A stretch of 64,000 nt of DNA from Caulobacter vibrioides (GCF_002310375.3 NZ_CP023315.3:2108001-2172000); one strand, 5' to 3'. Shown: positions 39,264-50,046, counted from the stretch's first letter. Notes: generated by a model not told the origin, from the letters alone. Numbers and translations are program-made.

Positions 39264-40055
39264 CTAGACCTCTCGCTCCGGCAGACACAGCGGGCGATTG
39301 GCGTCGGCGCGGATGAAATCGACGATCTCCATCACCTCGGGGTTGCCCGCGTGGATCTCGGCTACGTCGTCGAGACGCTCCTGGAAGGTGCCTTCGTCAG
39401 CGAACATCAAGCGATAGGCGGCGCGCAGCGCGTTGATCGTCTCGCGCGAGAAACCGCGACGCTTCAGACCGACCAGGTTCAGGCCCTCGAGGTGCGCGTG
39501 GTTGCCCCACACCGAACCATAGGGGATCACGTCCTTGGTCACGGCGGCGAGCCCGCCGATGAAGCTGTAGCGGCCGATGCGCGAGAACTGATGCGCCGCA
39601 GCGAGCCCGCCCATGAACACATAGTCGCCGATCGTCACGTGGCCGCCCAGGGTCGCGCCCTTGGCCAGCACCACGAAATCGCCGACCGCACAGTCATGCG
39701 CCACGTGGGAGCCGACCATGTAGAGACCATCGGACCCGATCGTGGTCATGCCCTTACCCGACGCGGTGCCGGTGTGCATGGTCACGTGTTCGCGGATGAT
39801 GTTGCGCGGGCCGATGATCAGCTCGGTGCGCTCACCCTTGTGGCCCAGGTGCTGGGGCGGACCGCCGAGATTGGCGAAGGGATGGACGATACAGCCCTCG
39901 CCGATCGTCGTCGCGCCTTCCACCACCACGTGGGAAAGAAGGCGCACGCCAGCCGCCAGCGTCACATCCGGACCAACGATGCTGTAGGGCCCGACCTCGA
40001 CGTCGGGGGCCAGCTTGGCTTCCGGAGAGATGATGGCGGTAGGGTGGATGGTCAT
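39264..40055 (-). CDS. lpxA: UDP-N-acetylglucosamine O-acyltransferase
   Basis: A 263-aa left-handed beta-helix acyltransferase carrying out the first step of lipid A synthesis. It begins [29 protein letters not shown], carries the hexapeptide repeats, [14 protein letters not shown] with the catalytic His, and [18 protein letters not shown] in the C-terminal helical domain. The start overlaps the fabZ stop (ATGA). Confidence 0.97.
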   Translation of the reverse strand: MTIHPTAIISPEAKLAPDVEVGPYSIVGPDVTLAAGVRLLSHVVVEGATTIGEGCIVHPFANLGGPPQHLGHKGERTELIIGPRNIIREHVTMHTGTASGKGMTTIGSDGLYMVGSHVAHDCAVGDFVVLAKGATLGGHVTIGDYVFMGGLAAAHQFSRIGRYSFIGGLAAVTKDVIPYGSVWGNHAHLEGLNLVGLKRRGFSRETINALRAAYRLMFADEGTFQERLDDVAEIHAGNPEVMEIVDFIRADANRPLCLPEREV

Positions 40056-40531
40056 GCCTTGGGTCCCGTCTCGACAACCATGGCGGCGAACTCGGCCTCG
40101 GCGGCGACCTTGTCACCGACCTTGGCCACGCCCTTGAACTTGAAGATCGACGACCGCGCGCGCACGACTTCGACCTCCATGCGGATCACGTCGCCAGGAC
40201 GCACGGGATTGCGGAAGCGCGCGTTGTCGACCGACATGAAGAAGATCGTCTTGCCCTCGGTGTCGACTTCCAGGGACTTGCTCATCAGCACCGCGCCGGT
40301 CTGCGCCAGGGCCTCGATGATCAGGACGCCGGGCATGACCGGGTTGCCTGGGAAGTGGCCTTGGAAGAACGGCTCATTGATCGTCACGCACTTGATGCCG
40401 ACGATCGACTGGTGGGGCTTGTAGTCTTCAGCGCGGTCGACGAGCAGGAACGGATAGCGGTGCGGGATGCGCGCGAGGATTTCCGCGATATCGATATCGG
40501 TCTGCACCGTTTGCTCGGTGTTCTCGCTCAT
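40052..40531 (-). CDS. fabZ: 3-hydroxyacyl-ACP dehydratase FabZ
   Basis: A 159-aa hot-dog-fold dehydratase of fatty acid elongation. It shows [41 protein letters not shown] (catalytic His and Glu), and the closing [19 protein letters not shown] 40531 overlaps the lpxD stop (ATGA). Its place beside lpxA links supply of 3-hydroxyacyl-ACP to lipid A synthesis. Confidence 0.97.
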   Translation of the reverse strand: MSENTEQTVQTDIDIAEILARIPHRYPFLLVDRAEDYKPHQSIVGIKCVTINEPFFQGHFPGNPVMPGVLIIEALAQTGAVLMSKSLEVDTEGKTIFFMSVDNARFRNPVRPGDVIRMEVEVVRARSSIFKFKGVAKVGDKVAAEAEFAAMVVETGPKA

Positions 40532-41553
40532 GGTCTGCCCCTCGTCCCTCGACCGCCCGCCATGCGCGACAGCCATGCGGTCTCCCTGAGCCACCGCTTC
40601 AGCGGTCGCGCGGGGAAGCCCGTCCAAGTTTCGCCTTCCGGCACGTCCTTGAACACCGAGGCGGCCGCCCCGATGCTCGCGCCCGAGCCGATGTTCAAAT
40701 GATCGGCCACCCCGGCCTTGCCGCCGAAGGCGACACCGTCGCCGACGACGGTGCTGCCCGAGACGCCCGTATAAGCCGCCAGCACGCAATTGCGCCCGAT
40801 ACGGACGTTGTGCGCGACATGGACCAGATTGTCGATCTTGGTGTTCTCGCCGATGGTCGTATCGCCAAAGGCGCCCCGATCGACGCAGCTATTGGCCCCC
40901 AGGGTCACGTTGTCCTGGATGACGACCCGTCCAAGCTGCGGAAGGTCCACCATGCCGCGGGGCCCCGGGGCCGCGCCGAAGCCTGCTTCGCCGATCACGG
41001 CGCCGGCGGAGACGCAAACACCATCGCCCAGCAAGGCGAACCCGATGACCGCGTTCGCGCCAATGCGGCAATCTCGGCCGATCAGAACGCCCGGACCGAT
41101 CACGGCGCCGGGGCCGATCCGGGTTCCCCGGCCGATCCGAGCGCCCTGCCCGATCGTGACGTTCGGCGCGAGCTCCACGCCAGTCTCCAGCGTCGCCTCG
41201 GGATGAATGGGCGGAGCGCCAGGTTCGTGACGGCGCGGCGCGTGCAGGCGGTTAGCGGCGGCCGCCCACGCAGCCTGCGGACGCGTCGTGACCAAGGCCG
41301 CGCACGTCGCCGGCAGGAAATCCTTGTGTTCCGGACGCACAAAGCAGGCGCCGGCGCGCGTACCGGCGGCCGCGTCCTTGCGCTTGACGTCGGAAAAGAA
41401 TGTCACAGCGCCCTCATCGGCCGTGTCCAGCGGCGCGACGTGGGCGATCAGCCTATTGGCCAGGGCGACGTCCGCGATCTCGGCGGCGCCGGCCTGGGCC
41501 AACTCGGAAAGCAACGCCGGACCCAGGCTATCGAAGAAACGCGGGTCCGGCAT
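40528..41553 (-). CDS. lpxD: UDP-3-O-acylglucosamine N-acyltransferase
   Basis: A 341-aa trimeric acyltransferase of lipid A synthesis. The N-terminal uridine-binding domain (about 1-100, with GAVTFFSDVKR and ACFVRPEH) precedes hexapeptide repeats beginning IHPEATLETGVELAPNVTIGQGARIG. The motifs GEAGFG, IQDNVTLGANSCVDRGAFGDT and NLVHVAHNVRIGRNCVLAA (catalytic His) are present, as is a C-terminal helix. It is coupled to fabZ. Confidence 0.97.
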   Translation of the reverse strand: MPDPRFFDSLGPALLSELAQAGAAEIADVALANRLIAHVAPLDTADEGAVTFFSDVKRKDAAAGTRAGACFVRPEHKDFLPATCAALVTTRPQAAWAAAANRLHAPRRHEPGAPPIHPEATLETGVELAPNVTIGQGARIGRGTRIGPGAVIGPGVLIGRDCRIGANAVIGFALLGDGVCVSAGAVIGEAGFGAAPGPRGMVDLPQLGRVVIQDNVTLGANSCVDRGAFGDTTIGENTKIDNLVHVAHNVRIGRNCVLAAYTGVSGSTVVGDGVAFGGKAGVADHLNIGSGASIGAAASVFKDVPEGETWTGFPARPLKRWLRETAWLSRMAGGRGTRGRP

Positions 41554-41606
41554 GGTTCCTCACGGCGAAAAGGTCCCCCTACGTAACCACGCGGGGGACG
41601 ATTCGC

Positions 41607-42245
41607 TTACCTGTTCGTCGGTTGCAGCGGCGCGGCGCCGGGGACTTGCTGGTCCAGACGCTCACGGTCGAAGGTCAGGGTCTTGATGCGCGCGTCCAAG
41701 GCGGCGACGACCGCGTCGGTGATGTCCATGGCCGGGTTGGCCAGCATCACGGACTCGCGGTCCAGCAGGATGCTGCACTTCTGGGCCTGATAGACCTGTT
41801 GGATCGGCGTGTTCAGCTCCGAATAGACGCGCGACAAGGCCTTCTGTTCGGTGGCCTCGACTTCCTTCTGGCGAAGCTGGCCCTTGCGCTGCCAGGCGTT
41901 GGCCTTGGCCTGCAGGGTCGCGGCTTGCTGCTCAAGCGCGTCCTGGGCGATCGTCGTCTTCTTGGCGTCCAGGGCCTTGGCTTCGTTATCCAGAGCGGTG
42001 CGCTCGCCGGTCAGCTCGGCGTTGACCTGCTGGATGATCGTCTTCAGGCGCGCGTCGACAGCCTTGCCGACCTGCGAGCTGCCCACGGCGCGGGGGCTCG
42101 AGAAGATGCAGACGCCCGCGAGAGCGGGGCCGTGCGTGACGGCGGGGGCAGCCGGCGCGGCGGCCGGGGCCGTCTGAGCCGACGCGCTGGTCGCGATGGC
42201 GAGGGCGACGACGCTGGACGCGGCCGCGAACAGGAACTTGGACAT
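41607..42245 (-). CDS. skp: Periplasmic chaperone Skp/OmpH
   Basis: A 212-aa exported coiled-coil chaperone for outer-membrane proteins. A signal peptide (about 1-23, ending SASA) is followed by a short Ala/Pro stretch and then the Skp region: charged helices (about 60-160) rich in Gln, Lys and Glu, and the closing EKCSI-like QKCSILLDRESVM segment. It lies 2 bases after bamA, the outer-membrane insertase it feeds. Confidence 0.9.
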   Translation of the reverse strand: MSKFLFAAASSVVALAIATSASAQTAPAAAPAAPAVTHGPALAGVCIFSSPRAVGSSQVGKAVDARLKTIIQQVNAELTGERTALDNEAKALDAKKTTIAQDALEQQAATLQAKANAWQRKGQLRQKEVEATEQKALSRVYSELNTPIQQVYQAQKCSILLDRESVMLANPAMDITDAVVAALDARIKTLTFDRERLDQQVPGAAPLQPTNR

Positions 42246-42247
42246 GT

Positions 42248-44599
42248 CTATTGGAACCTTGTGGAGGTGGAGAACCGGAACGTTTCGGTTCGGTCGTAGT
42301 CTTCCTTGGACAGGATGCGGCTGATGTCGAAGCGAATGGGTCCCATGGGGGACTTCCAGTCGATCGAGATACCCGCCGAGGCACGCAGGCCAAGGTTATC
42401 CCGGATGTTCGGATCGAAGACGCCTGGCGACTTCTGACGATCCACGTCATCCAACAGACCGGCCGTACCCACGTCGCTGAACAAGGCGGCCTTGATGCCG
42501 TACTGCTCGGGCAGGAAGGTTGGAACGGTCAGCTCGAAGGTGCTGATGGCGTAAAGCTTCGCGCCCATCGAATTGTAGGAGCTCGAGATGTCGCGCGGAC
42601 CAATACCGGCGATCTCGAAGCCGCGGAACGAGGTGCCGCCGCGATAGAAGCGGTCGTTGATGCGAACATTGTCGCCGCCCCAGCCCTCGATGTAGCCGAC
42701 AGAGCCGGTTGCGCTGAACACCAGATCCTTGGTGAAGCCCCAGTACCAGCCAGCGTCGGCTTCGGTCTTGAGGTACTTCACGTCCCCGCCCACGCCGGCG
42801 AGGTCCTGGTTCAGGTCGGCGAACCAGCCGCGAGTGGGGTTGATCGGATCGTTCCGCTTGTCGATGCGCAGGCCATAGCCGATCAGCGAGGTGATGTAAG
42901 CGCCGCGCTGCAGGCAGAGGATCTGCGAGACCGAGCCGCTGGTGCAGAGGCTGTCGGCGACGCTCACCTCGTCCTGACGGACCGTGTAGCGCAGGCTCAT
43001 CGACGAGTCGTTGGTCAGCGGGAAGCCGAAGCGCACATCGCCACCGATCGACTTGGTGTCGTAGGCTGCGTACTCCGACAGGTCGTAGCGGAAGGTGTAG
43101 AGGTTCACGCCCGCGACCAGGTTGCGACCCAGGAAGCGCGGCTCACTGAACCCGAAATCGATCTGCTGACGCAGCGAACCCACGGACGCGCGCGCGCGGA
43201 GGTTCTGGCCGCGGCCGCGGAAGTTACGTTCGGTGATGCCCACGTCGAGCACCAGCTTGTCGATCGAGCTGTAGCCCGCGCTGAACGACAGTTCGCCGGT
43301 GGGCTGCTCCTCGACCTTGACACGCAGGCTCGTACGGTCCGGGGCCGAGCCGGGCGCGTCCTCGATCTCGACTTCCTTGAAGAAGCCCAGGCGACGCATG
43401 TTGTTCTTCGACCGATCGACCAGAACGCGGTTGTAGGCGTCGCCCTCGGCGACCTCCAGTTCACGGCGCAGGACGTAGTCAAGCGTACGGGTGTTGCCGA
43501 CGATGTCGATGCGATCGACATAGACGCGCGGTCCTTCGCGGACCTGGAACACGACGTCGACCGTCTTGGTCTCGCGGTTCGGGACATAGCGCGGCCGCAC
43601 GTCCACGAAAGCGAAACCGGCGGCGCCGGCCGCGAAGGTCAAGGCGTCGGTCGCTTGCTCGATTCGCTCGTCCTCATAGAGCTGTCCGGCGCGAACCGGC
43701 AGGATCTGCGCCAGCAGATTGCCGTCCAGCTTCTTCAGCTCCGTCTCGACGGTGATCTTGCCGAACTTGTACTTGGGCCCCTCTTCGAGGGTGTAGCTCA
43801 CGGCGAAGCCGTTCTTGTCCGGAGCCAGCTCGGCGACCGAAGAGACCACGCGGAAATCGAAATAGCCGCGATTACGGTAGTGCTTGCGCAGCTGTTCGCG
43901 GTCATACTCGATCCGGTCGGGATCGTAGTTATCGTTGCTGGTCAGGATCTTGTACCAGCGGCTCTCCTTGGTGACGATGACGTCGCGGAGATCGTTGTCC
44001 GAGAACTCGGCGTTACCGAGGAAGTTGATCCCGAGCACGCCGCTCTTGGCGCCTTCGCTGATCTCGAACACCAGGTCGACGCGCTTTTGCGGCAGTTCGA
44101 CCACCTTGGGCGTCACAGTGGCCGAGATCCGGCCTGAACGACGATAGAGCTCGATGATGCGTTGAACGTCGGCCTGAACCTTGGCGCGCGTGAAGATGCC
44201 GCGCGGGCGGATCTGCACTTCGTCCTTCAGCTTGTCTTCCTTGAGCGAGGAATTCCCCTCGAACACCACCTGATTGATGATCGGGTTCTCAACGACCTTC
44301 ACGACCAGATCGCCACCTAGCATCTCAATCTTCACGTCCGCGAAGAGGTCGGTGCGGGCCAGGGTCTTCAGCGCTAGGTCGAGGCGCTGGGAGTCGACCG
44401 TGTCGCCGGGCTGGATCGGCAGATAGGACAGCACCGTGCCCTGTTCGATCCGCTCGTTGCCTTGCACCAGGATGCGCTGCACCACACTGGTCTGGCCGGC
44501 TTGAGCGAAGGCCTGCTGCGGCGCCACCAGGGCCGTCGAGCCGAGGAGCAGCGCCATACCCGTGGCGAACGCGGCGCTTTGGGCGCGAAGTTTGTTCAT
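42248..44599 (-). CDS. bamA: Outer-membrane protein assembly factor BamA
   Basis: A 783-aa Omp85 protein, the core of the BAM complex. The start MNKLRAQSAAF gives a signal peptide (about 1-34); a start four codons earlier (MIGH) is possible. Five POTRA domains run to about residue 425, starting VQRILVQGNERIEQGTVLSYLPIQPGD. The C-terminal barrel has the conserved FRGFEIAGIGPRD loop motif (VRGF/Y type) and ends in Phe-rich strands with a C-terminal ...STRFQ. The neighbours rseP and skp fit its role. Confidence 0.96.
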   Translation of the reverse strand: MNKLRAQSAAFATGMALLLGSTALVAPQQAFAQAGQTSVVQRILVQGNERIEQGTVLSYLPIQPGDTVDSQRLDLALKTLARTDLFADVKIEMLGGDLVVKVVENPIINQVVFEGNSSLKEDKLKDEVQIRPRGIFTRAKVQADVQRIIELYRRSGRISATVTPKVVELPQKRVDLVFEISEGAKSGVLGINFLGNAEFSDNDLRDVIVTKESRWYKILTSNDNYDPDRIEYDREQLRKHYRNRGYFDFRVVSSVAELAPDKNGFAVSYTLEEGPKYKFGKITVETELKKLDGNLLAQILPVRAGQLYEDERIEQATDALTFAAGAAGFAFVDVRPRYVPNRETKTVDVVFQVREGPRVYVDRIDIVGNTRTLDYVLRRELEVAEGDAYNRVLVDRSKNNMRRLGFFKEVEIEDAPGSAPDRTSLRVKVEEQPTGELSFSAGYSSIDKLVLDVGITERNFRGRGQNLRARASVGSLRQQIDFGFSEPRFLGRNLVAGVNLYTFRYDLSEYAAYDTKSIGGDVRFGFPLTNDSSMSLRYTVRQDEVSVADSLCTSGSVSQILCLQRGAYITSLIGYGLRIDKRNDPINPTRGWFADLNQDLAGVGGDVKYLKTEADAGWYWGFTKDLVFSATGSVGYIEGWGGDNVRINDRFYRGGTSFRGFEIAGIGPRDISSSYNSMGAKLYAISTFELTVPTFLPEQYGIKAALFSDVGTAGLLDDVDRQKSPGVFDPNIRDNLGLRASAGISIDWKSPMGPIRFDISRILSKEDYDRTETFRFSTSTRFQ

Positions 44600-44628
44600 G
44601 TGACCAATCATGGACGGAGGACGGACGT

Positions 44629-45825
44629 TCACGTGAAAAGTCCGCCGATGAATTTGAACACGTCGTAGCGGTTTAGGTCGTTCCATGCCGCGAACAGCAT
44701 GAAACCCAGGATCAAGGCAAGCCCTGCGCGGAAGCCCGCAGCTTGGAACTCCGCCCGCAAGGGTCGTTTCGCGACAGCTTCATAGGCGTACATCAGCAGG
44801 TGACCGCCATCGAGAACCGGAATCGGCAACAGGTTCATGAAACCGATGCTGACCGACAGGCTCGCGATGAGCCAAAACTGCGAATAGAGCAGCCCGATCG
44901 CCAACGCCTTGCCGTTGGGAGCCTGTTCGACAACGCCGTTGGTGACAGCGCCGGCCGTGTGACCGATGCCGATGATCCCGCTGATCTGGTCGGCGGGAAG
45001 CTGACCCATCAGCAAGCGACCAAGATAGAAGGCGATGGTCCGGATCATGTCCCAGACCTCGACGGTCGCGTCGGGAATGGCGCTCAGGAGCGATGAACGC
45101 TCAAACCGCCCGCCCGGCGCGCTGCGAAGTCCCAGTTCGCCGATCTTGACGCGACCGCTGATCTCGTTCTGACGCTCCACGAGCCGCGGCGTGGCGGTGA
45201 GATGCACCGTGCGCCCTTCCCGCTCGACCGAAAAGTCGATGGGCATGTTCGCCCGCAGCGCCACATAGCCCTGGATGTCCTGGAACGATCGGATCTTGCG
45301 GTTATCCGCCTGCAAGATCACATCGCCCGGCTTGAAGCCCGCGACAGCGGCCGGCGTGCCGGCGACGACTTCGCCGACGGTTGTCGAGGTCTTCTGCGCG
45401 CCGAACGACACCAGGATGACCGCGAAGACCAGGATCGCCAGGATGAAGTTCGCCATCGGACCGGCGACGGCGATGAAGGCGCGTTGCCAGACCGGCTTGA
45501 AATGGAAATAGCGATTGACCGCGTCGTCGCCCTCGCGGCGGCGGATTTCGTTCCGCATCGCGTCGAGGTCGTTCTGGTCCGGAACGCTGGCCGCGTTCTC
45601 ATCGCCGGCGAAGCGCACATAGCCGCCCAAAGGCAGGGAGGCCACGCACCACTCGACGCCGTGCTTGTCGCGCCAGGAGATCAAGGGCGCGCCAAATCCG
45701 ATGGAAAAGCGCTCGATGGCCACGCCGCAAGCGCGCGCAGCCCAATAGTGTCCGAGTTCGTGGACCGTCACCACGACGGACAACACGAACACCAAAGACA
45801 CAAGCATGATCAGAAAGCCGATCAT
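44629..45825 (-). CDS. rseP: Site-2 intramembrane metalloprotease RseP/MmpA
   Basis: A 398-aa inner-membrane zinc protease. The start MIGFLIMLVS at 45825 puts the first membrane span at the N-terminus. The active site is VHELGHYWAARA (HExxH) in span 1, with the third ligand in the MNLLPIPVLDGGHL motif near the C-terminus. One PDZ domain (about 110-200, GEVVAGTPAAVAGFKPGDVI) lies between them. The Caulobacter orthologue MmpA is known to release the polarity factor PodJ from the membrane. It lies between dxr and bamA. Confidence 0.95.
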   Translation of the reverse strand: MIGFLIMLVSLVFVLSVVVTVHELGHYWAARACGVAIERFSIGFGAPLISWRDKHGVEWCVASLPLGGYVRFAGDENAASVPDQNDLDAMRNEIRRREGDDAVNRYFHFKPVWQRAFIAVAGPMANFILAILVFAVILVSFGAQKTSTTVGEVVAGTPAAVAGFKPGDVILQADNRKIRSFQDIQGYVALRANMPIDFSVEREGRTVHLTATPRLVERQNEISGRVKIGELGLRSAPGGRFERSSLLSAIPDATVEVWDMIRTIAFYLGRLLMGQLPADQISGIIGIGHTAGAVTNGVVEQAPNGKALAIGLLYSQFWLIASLSVSIGFMNLLPIPVLDGGHLLMYAYEAVAKRPLRAEFQAAGFRAGLALILGFMLFAAWNDLNRYDVFKFIGGLFT

Positions 45826-45847
45826 CGCGCGAAAATACTCTCCTCGG

Positions 45848-47047
45848 TCAGGCCCGCAGACGCTTCTGCGCGACAACCTCGGCCGCAATGCGGCGAGCGC
45901 TGCCATCGATCATCAACGCGGTTTCGACAGCGTCGCTTTCCGCGACGGAGAGGTCACCCAGGCTGTTCATACGCTCGAGGGTCCCCGCCACCGCGCCGGC
46001 AATATCGAGAAACCCGATACGGCGGTCAAGGAAAGCAGCCACTGCGACTTCATTGGCGGCGTTCATGGCCGCCGGAGCGCCTCCGCCAAGCCTTAGCGCC
46101 TCGCGCGCGATCCCGATCGCGGGAAAGCGATCCAGGTCAGGCGATTCGAAGGTCAGCTGGCCATAGGCGGCCAGATCGAGGCGCGGCGCCGGCCATGGCA
46201 GTCGGTCAGGCCATGCAAAGGCGCAGGCGATCGGCGCGCGCATGTCCGGCGGGCCAAGCTGCGCCAAGGTGGACCCGTCGACATACTCGACAAGACTATG
46301 GATCACCGATTGCGGATGGATCACGACGTCGACGCGGTCTTCCGGGGTTGCGAACAGATAGGACGCCTCGATCATCTCGAGGCCCTTGTTCATCATGGTC
46401 GCGGAATCGACCGAAATCTTGGCGCCCATCGACCAGTTCGGGTGAGCGATCGCCTGCTCGGGCGTGGCGCGGGCCATCGCCGCCTTGTCCCACGTCCGGA
46501 AGGGCCCGCCGGACGCCGTCAGGATCAGTCGCGACACCCGATGAGCGCAGTCAGGCTGCAGCACCTGGAAAATGGCCGAGTGCTCGGAGTCGACGGGAAC
46601 GACCGAGCCCCCGGCGGCTCTGGCGATGGCGAGTAGCGCAGGTCCGGCGCAAACAAGGCTTTCCTTGTTGGCCAACGCGATCACGGCGCCGGTCCGCGCG
46701 GCCGCGACCGTGGGCGCCAGGCCCGCCGCGCCGACAATCGCCGACATGACCCAGTCCGCGCCCATCGCGGCGGCTTCGCGCACCGCCTCGGCGCCCGCCG
46801 CGGCTTTCACGCCCGTTCCAGCCAAACCGGCTCGAAGATCGGCGAGGCAGCTTTCGTCCTCGATGACCGCCAGGATGGGTTTCCAGCGTCTGGCCTGCTC
46901 GATCAGGCGCTCGACGTTGCGGCCGGCGGTGAGCGCCAGCATCTGTACGGGCGCGCCGGACTCTTCGAAGAGGCTCAAGGTCGAAAGGCCGATCGATCCC
47001 GTCGAGCCTAGCACCACCACCTTGCGGGGCGGGGTCAATGCGCCCAT
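45848..47047 (-). CDS. dxr: 1-deoxy-D-xylulose 5-phosphate reductoisomerase
   Basis: A 399-aa NADPH-dependent enzyme of the MEP isoprenoid pathway. It shows [16 protein letters not shown] (NADPH binding), [51 protein letters not shown] and [10 protein letters not shown]. Its start overlaps the cdsA 3' end by 13 bases. With uppS nearby, the operon carries both an early and a late step of undecaprenyl synthesis. Confidence 0.97.
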   Translation of the reverse strand: MGALTPPRKVVVLGSTGSIGLSTLSLFEESGAPVQMLALTAGRNVERLIEQARRWKPILAVIEDESCLADLRAGLAGTGVKAAAGAEAVREAAAMGADWVMSAIVGAAGLAPTVAAARTGAVIALANKESLVCAGPALLAIARAAGGSVVPVDSEHSAIFQVLQPDCAHRVSRLILTASGGPFRTWDKAAMARATPEQAIAHPNWSMGAKISVDSATMMNKGLEMIEASYLFATPEDRVDVVIHPQSVIHSLVEYVDGSTLAQLGPPDMRAPIACAFAWPDRLPWPAPRLDLAAYGQLTFESPDLDRFPAIGIAREALRLGGGAPAAMNAANEVAVAAFLDRRIGFLDIAGAVAGTLERMNSLGDLSVAESDAVETALMIDGSARRIAAEVVAQKRLRA

Positions 47048-47862
47048 CCGATGTGGTCCACCAAACGGACGGCGGCGATCACGATCGCCGCGAACATCAG
47101 TCCGTCCACACGATCCAGAAGTCCCCCATGCCCGGGGATCAGGTCGCCGCTGTCCTTGACGCCAAAACGACGCTTGAGCATCGATTCCCAGAGATCACCG
47201 GCCATGGTCGCCAGACCGCCGAGCAAGCCAATCAACGCCGCCACGGGCCAGATGAGATCAAGCTTGGCTAACGAGGCTACGACGACGGCCCCAAGCGTGG
47301 AGGCCGCGAGACCCCCGATAAAGCCCGCCCAGGTCTTGTTCGGCGAGATTCTCGGCCACAGCTTTGGGCCTTTGAAGATGCTGCCCGTGACATAGGCGAA
47401 GATGTCGGCGAACCAGGTCACCACAAACAGCAGCAAGGTCCACCAGAGACCGTCGTTAAGCGACCGCACCCAGACCATCGCGATCACCGCCGGCGCGATA
47501 TAGACGACGCCATACGCGGCGTCGGCGCGGCGCTCCACAGCGCCGCGCGCGATGAGGCCGGCCAGGAAAGAGCCCACCACAACGACCGCCCAAGCGACCA
47601 GAAACTGCTGAAGGAAGGCCGCAACGACGGCGATGCCGCAGAAGACGCCGACAACGGCGCCGACCGCATTCGGCGCCTTCGGCGCGCTGATCTTGCCCCA
47701 CTCGCGGGCCAGCAGCCCGACGCAGACCAAAGACAAGGCCATGAACCAATAGCCGCCCAGCCAGACCGCAGCCACGACGGTAGGAACGAGCACGGTCGCC
47801 GAGACCACGCGCGTTCGCAGATTGCCCCAGTTGAAGCGCTTAGCCGGCGACGGCGACGTCAT
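47035..47862 (-). CDS. cdsA: Phosphatidate cytidylyltransferase
   Basis: A 275-aa polytopic membrane enzyme forming CDP-diacylglycerol. The start [10 protein letters not shown] at 47862 overlaps the uppS stop region by 23 bases. Many hydrophobic spans are present, and the CDP-alcohol signature appears near the C-terminus as [23 protein letters not shown]. Confidence 0.96.
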   Translation of the reverse strand: MTSPSPAKRFNWGNLRTRVVSATVLVPTVVAAVWLGGYWFMALSLVCVGLLAREWGKISAPKAPNAVGAVVGVFCGIAVVAAFLQQFLVAWAVVVVGSFLAGLIARGAVERRADAAYGVVYIAPAVIAMVWVRSLNDGLWWTLLLFVVTWFADIFAYVTGSIFKGPKLWPRISPNKTWAGFIGGLAASTLGAVVVASLAKLDLIWPVAALIGLLGGLATMAGDLWESMLKRRFGVKDSGDLIPGHGGLLDRVDGLMFAAIVIAAVRLVDHIGWAH

Positions 47863-48619
47863 CGGCAGCGACCCCTCCATACCGGCGATCACGGCCGCGA
47901 TACTCGGCGATCGCCGCCGCCAGCGCCTCGGGACCATAGTCGGGCCAGAGCACGTCCTGGAAGACGAGCTCGGCGTAGGCGCAATCCCACAGGAGGAAGT
48001 TCGAGATACGACGTTCGCCGCTGGTGCGAACGATCAAGTCGGGCGGCGGCGCCGCAGCGGTCGACAGAAGTTGCTCGAATGTCTTTTCGGTCAGGTCGGA
48101 GGCCTTGGCCTCGCCCCGCTCCACCCGCTCGGCGAAGGCGCGCGCCGCGTCGGCGATATCGGCCTGGCCGCCGTAGTTGAAGGCGACCTGGAGGACGAAC
48201 TCAGAATTGTCCGCCGTGCGCCGTTCGGCCCGCTCGATCACCTCGGCGATATCCGGGGAAAGGCCCGTACGCCGTCCGATGATGCGAACGCGCACGCCAG
48301 CCTTGAACAGTCGCTCCAGGTCCGATTCGACATAGGCCTTGAGCAGGCTCATGAGCTCGGAAACCTCCTGGGCGGGGCGGCTCCAGTTCTCGGTCGAGAA
48401 GCCGAAAACCGTCAGAACACCGACGTTCTGGCTCTGAGCGCCCTCAACCGTGCGCTTGAGGGCGTTCACGCCAGCGCGGTGCCCCAGCACGCGCGGCATG
48501 CCCCGCTGCTTCGCCCAGCGGCCGTTGCCATCCATGATAATGGCCACGTGCAAGCGCTCCGTGGACGCCTGCCCCCCGGCGCGTCCCGAAACGTCCTGCG
48601 GACCGGTGGTCGCCGGCAT
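47840..48619 (-). CDS. uppS: Undecaprenyl diphosphate synthase
   Basis: A 259-aa cis-prenyltransferase that makes the C55 lipid carrier for peptidoglycan and O-antigen. It shows HVAIIMDGNGRWAKQRGMPR (catalytic Asp), LTVFGFSTENWSRP, FNYGGQADI, DLIVRTSGERRISNFLLWDCAYAELVF and LWPD. ATG 48619 was chosen over an in-frame ATG at 48652 because GGAAGG lies at the right distance upstream. Confidence 0.95.
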   Translation of the reverse strand: MPATTGPQDVSGRAGGQASTERLHVAIIMDGNGRWAKQRGMPRVLGHRAGVNALKRTVEGAQSQNVGVLTVFGFSTENWSRPAQEVSELMSLLKAYVESDLERLFKAGVRVRIIGRRTGLSPDIAEVIERAERRTADNSEFVLQVAFNYGGQADIADAARAFAERVERGEAKASDLTEKTFEQLLSTAAAPPPDLIVRTSGERRISNFLLWDCAYAELVFQDVLWPDYGPEALAAAIAEYRGRDRRYGGVAADDVAVAG

Positions 48620-48670
48620 TCGCTTCAACCTTCCCTCTTCGCTCCCCATCAAAACTCGCGAGGCGGGCGC

Positions 48671-49237
48671 TTAAACCTGCATGATCTCATGTTCCTTGGT
48701 TTTCAAGGCCTCGTCGATCCGCTTGATGGCGTCGTCGGTCATCTTCTGGACCTCCGTTTCCATCTTCTTGCGCTCGTCCTCGGCGATGGCCCCGTCCTTC
48801 TCGGCCTTCTTCAGGTCGTCGTTGGCGTCGCGACGAACATTGCGCACAGCGATCTTCTGCTGTTCGGCGTACTTGCCGGCGATCTTCTGCAGATCACGAC
48901 GACGCTCCTCGGTCAGCGGCGGGATCGGGATACGCAGGTTCTGGCCCTCGACCACAGGGTTCAACCCCAGGCCCGAGGCGCGGATAGCCTTCTCGACCGA
49001 GACCACGACACCGCGATCCCAGACGCTGACATTGATCTGGCGCGGCTCAGGCACGCTCACGGACGCGACCGCGTTCAGCGGCGTCGTGGAGCCATAGGCC
49101 TCGACCATCACCTGGTCGAGCAGGCTGGCCGAGGCTCGGCCGGTGCGCAGGCTGCCGAACTCTTCCTTCAGAGCGGAAACAGCCTTGTCCATGCGGTCGC
49201 GATAGCGCGACAGGACGGGTTTTTCGGCGGCGGCCAT
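48671..49237 (-). CDS. frr: Ribosome recycling factor
   Basis: A 188-aa tRNA-mimicking factor that splits post-termination ribosomes with EF-G. It shows [26 protein letters not shown], the central [14 protein letters not shown] region, and the C-terminal long helices with [16 protein letters not shown] and [11 protein letters not shown]-like VRNVRRDAN. Lies 25 bases after pyrH. Confidence 0.97.
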   Translation of the reverse strand: MAAAEKPVLSRYRDRMDKAVSALKEEFGSLRTGRASASLLDQVMVEAYGSTTPLNAVASVSVPEPRQINVSVWDRGVVVSVEKAIRASGLGLNPVVEGQNLRIPIPPLTEERRRDLQKIAGKYAEQQKIAVRNVRRDANDDLKKAEKDGAIAEDERKKMETEVQKMTDDAIKRIDEALKTKEHEIMQV

Positions 49238-49262
49238 GTGGCTCTCCTCGCTAGACTTGATT

Positions 49263-50003
49263 TCAGGCGGCGCGGTCTTCGGCGACCACGGTGTGGGTCC
49301 CCTCGCCTCGCAGGACGGTCAGCAGGTTGCCGCGTCCCTTGATCGAGAAGACCACGATCGGAATGTTGCTGTCGCGCATCAGCGCCACCGCCGAAGCGTC
49401 CATGACGCGGAGATCCTTGGCCAGGACGTCCATGTAGCTCAGGCGATCATAGCGCTGAGCGGTCGGATCCTTCTTGGGATCGGCGGTATAGACGCCGTCG
49501 ACGCTGGTCCCCTTGAACAGGGCGTCGCATTGCATCTCGGCGGCGCGCAGGGCGGCGGCGGTATCGGTGGTGAAGAACGGATTGCCCGTACCGGCGGCGA
49601 AGATCACCACACGCCCCTTCTCGAGGTGGCGCTGAGCGCGGCGACGGATATAGGGTTCGCAGACCGTGGCCATCGGGATGGCCGACTGCACGCGGGTCTC
49701 AACGCCGATCCGCTCCAGGGCGTCCTGCATGGCCAGCGCGTTCATCACCGTGGCGAGCATGCCCATATAGTCGGCGCTCGAGCGCTCCATGCCCTTGGCG
49801 GCCCCGGCCATGCCACGGAAGATGTTGCCGCCGCCGATGACCAGGCAAAGCTCGACGCCCGACTTGACGATCTCGGCGACGTCCTCGGCGACCGATTGAA
49901 CCGTGTTGGTGTCGATCCCGTAGGGCGTGTCGCCCATCAGGACCTCGCCGGACACTTTGAGCAGGATGCGGCGATATTTTTGGGGCGCGCTGGTATCGGA
50001 CAT
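49263..50003 (-). CDS. pyrH: UMP kinase
   Basis: A 246-aa bacterial UMP kinase. It shows [80 protein letters not shown] and [21 protein letters not shown]. It is the first gene of the 13-gene run ending at lpxB, behind its own predicted promoter and the tsf terminator. Confidence 0.97.
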
Positions 50004-50046
50004 GGGACCGCTATTCCTGAGTCGTCGGCACGCACATTACGTGCGT

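Noticed and set aside
42251-44137. 628-codon open frame on the plus strand across bamA
   Set aside because: bamA on the minus strand has POTRA and barrel motifs; the antisense frame has no recognisable fold.
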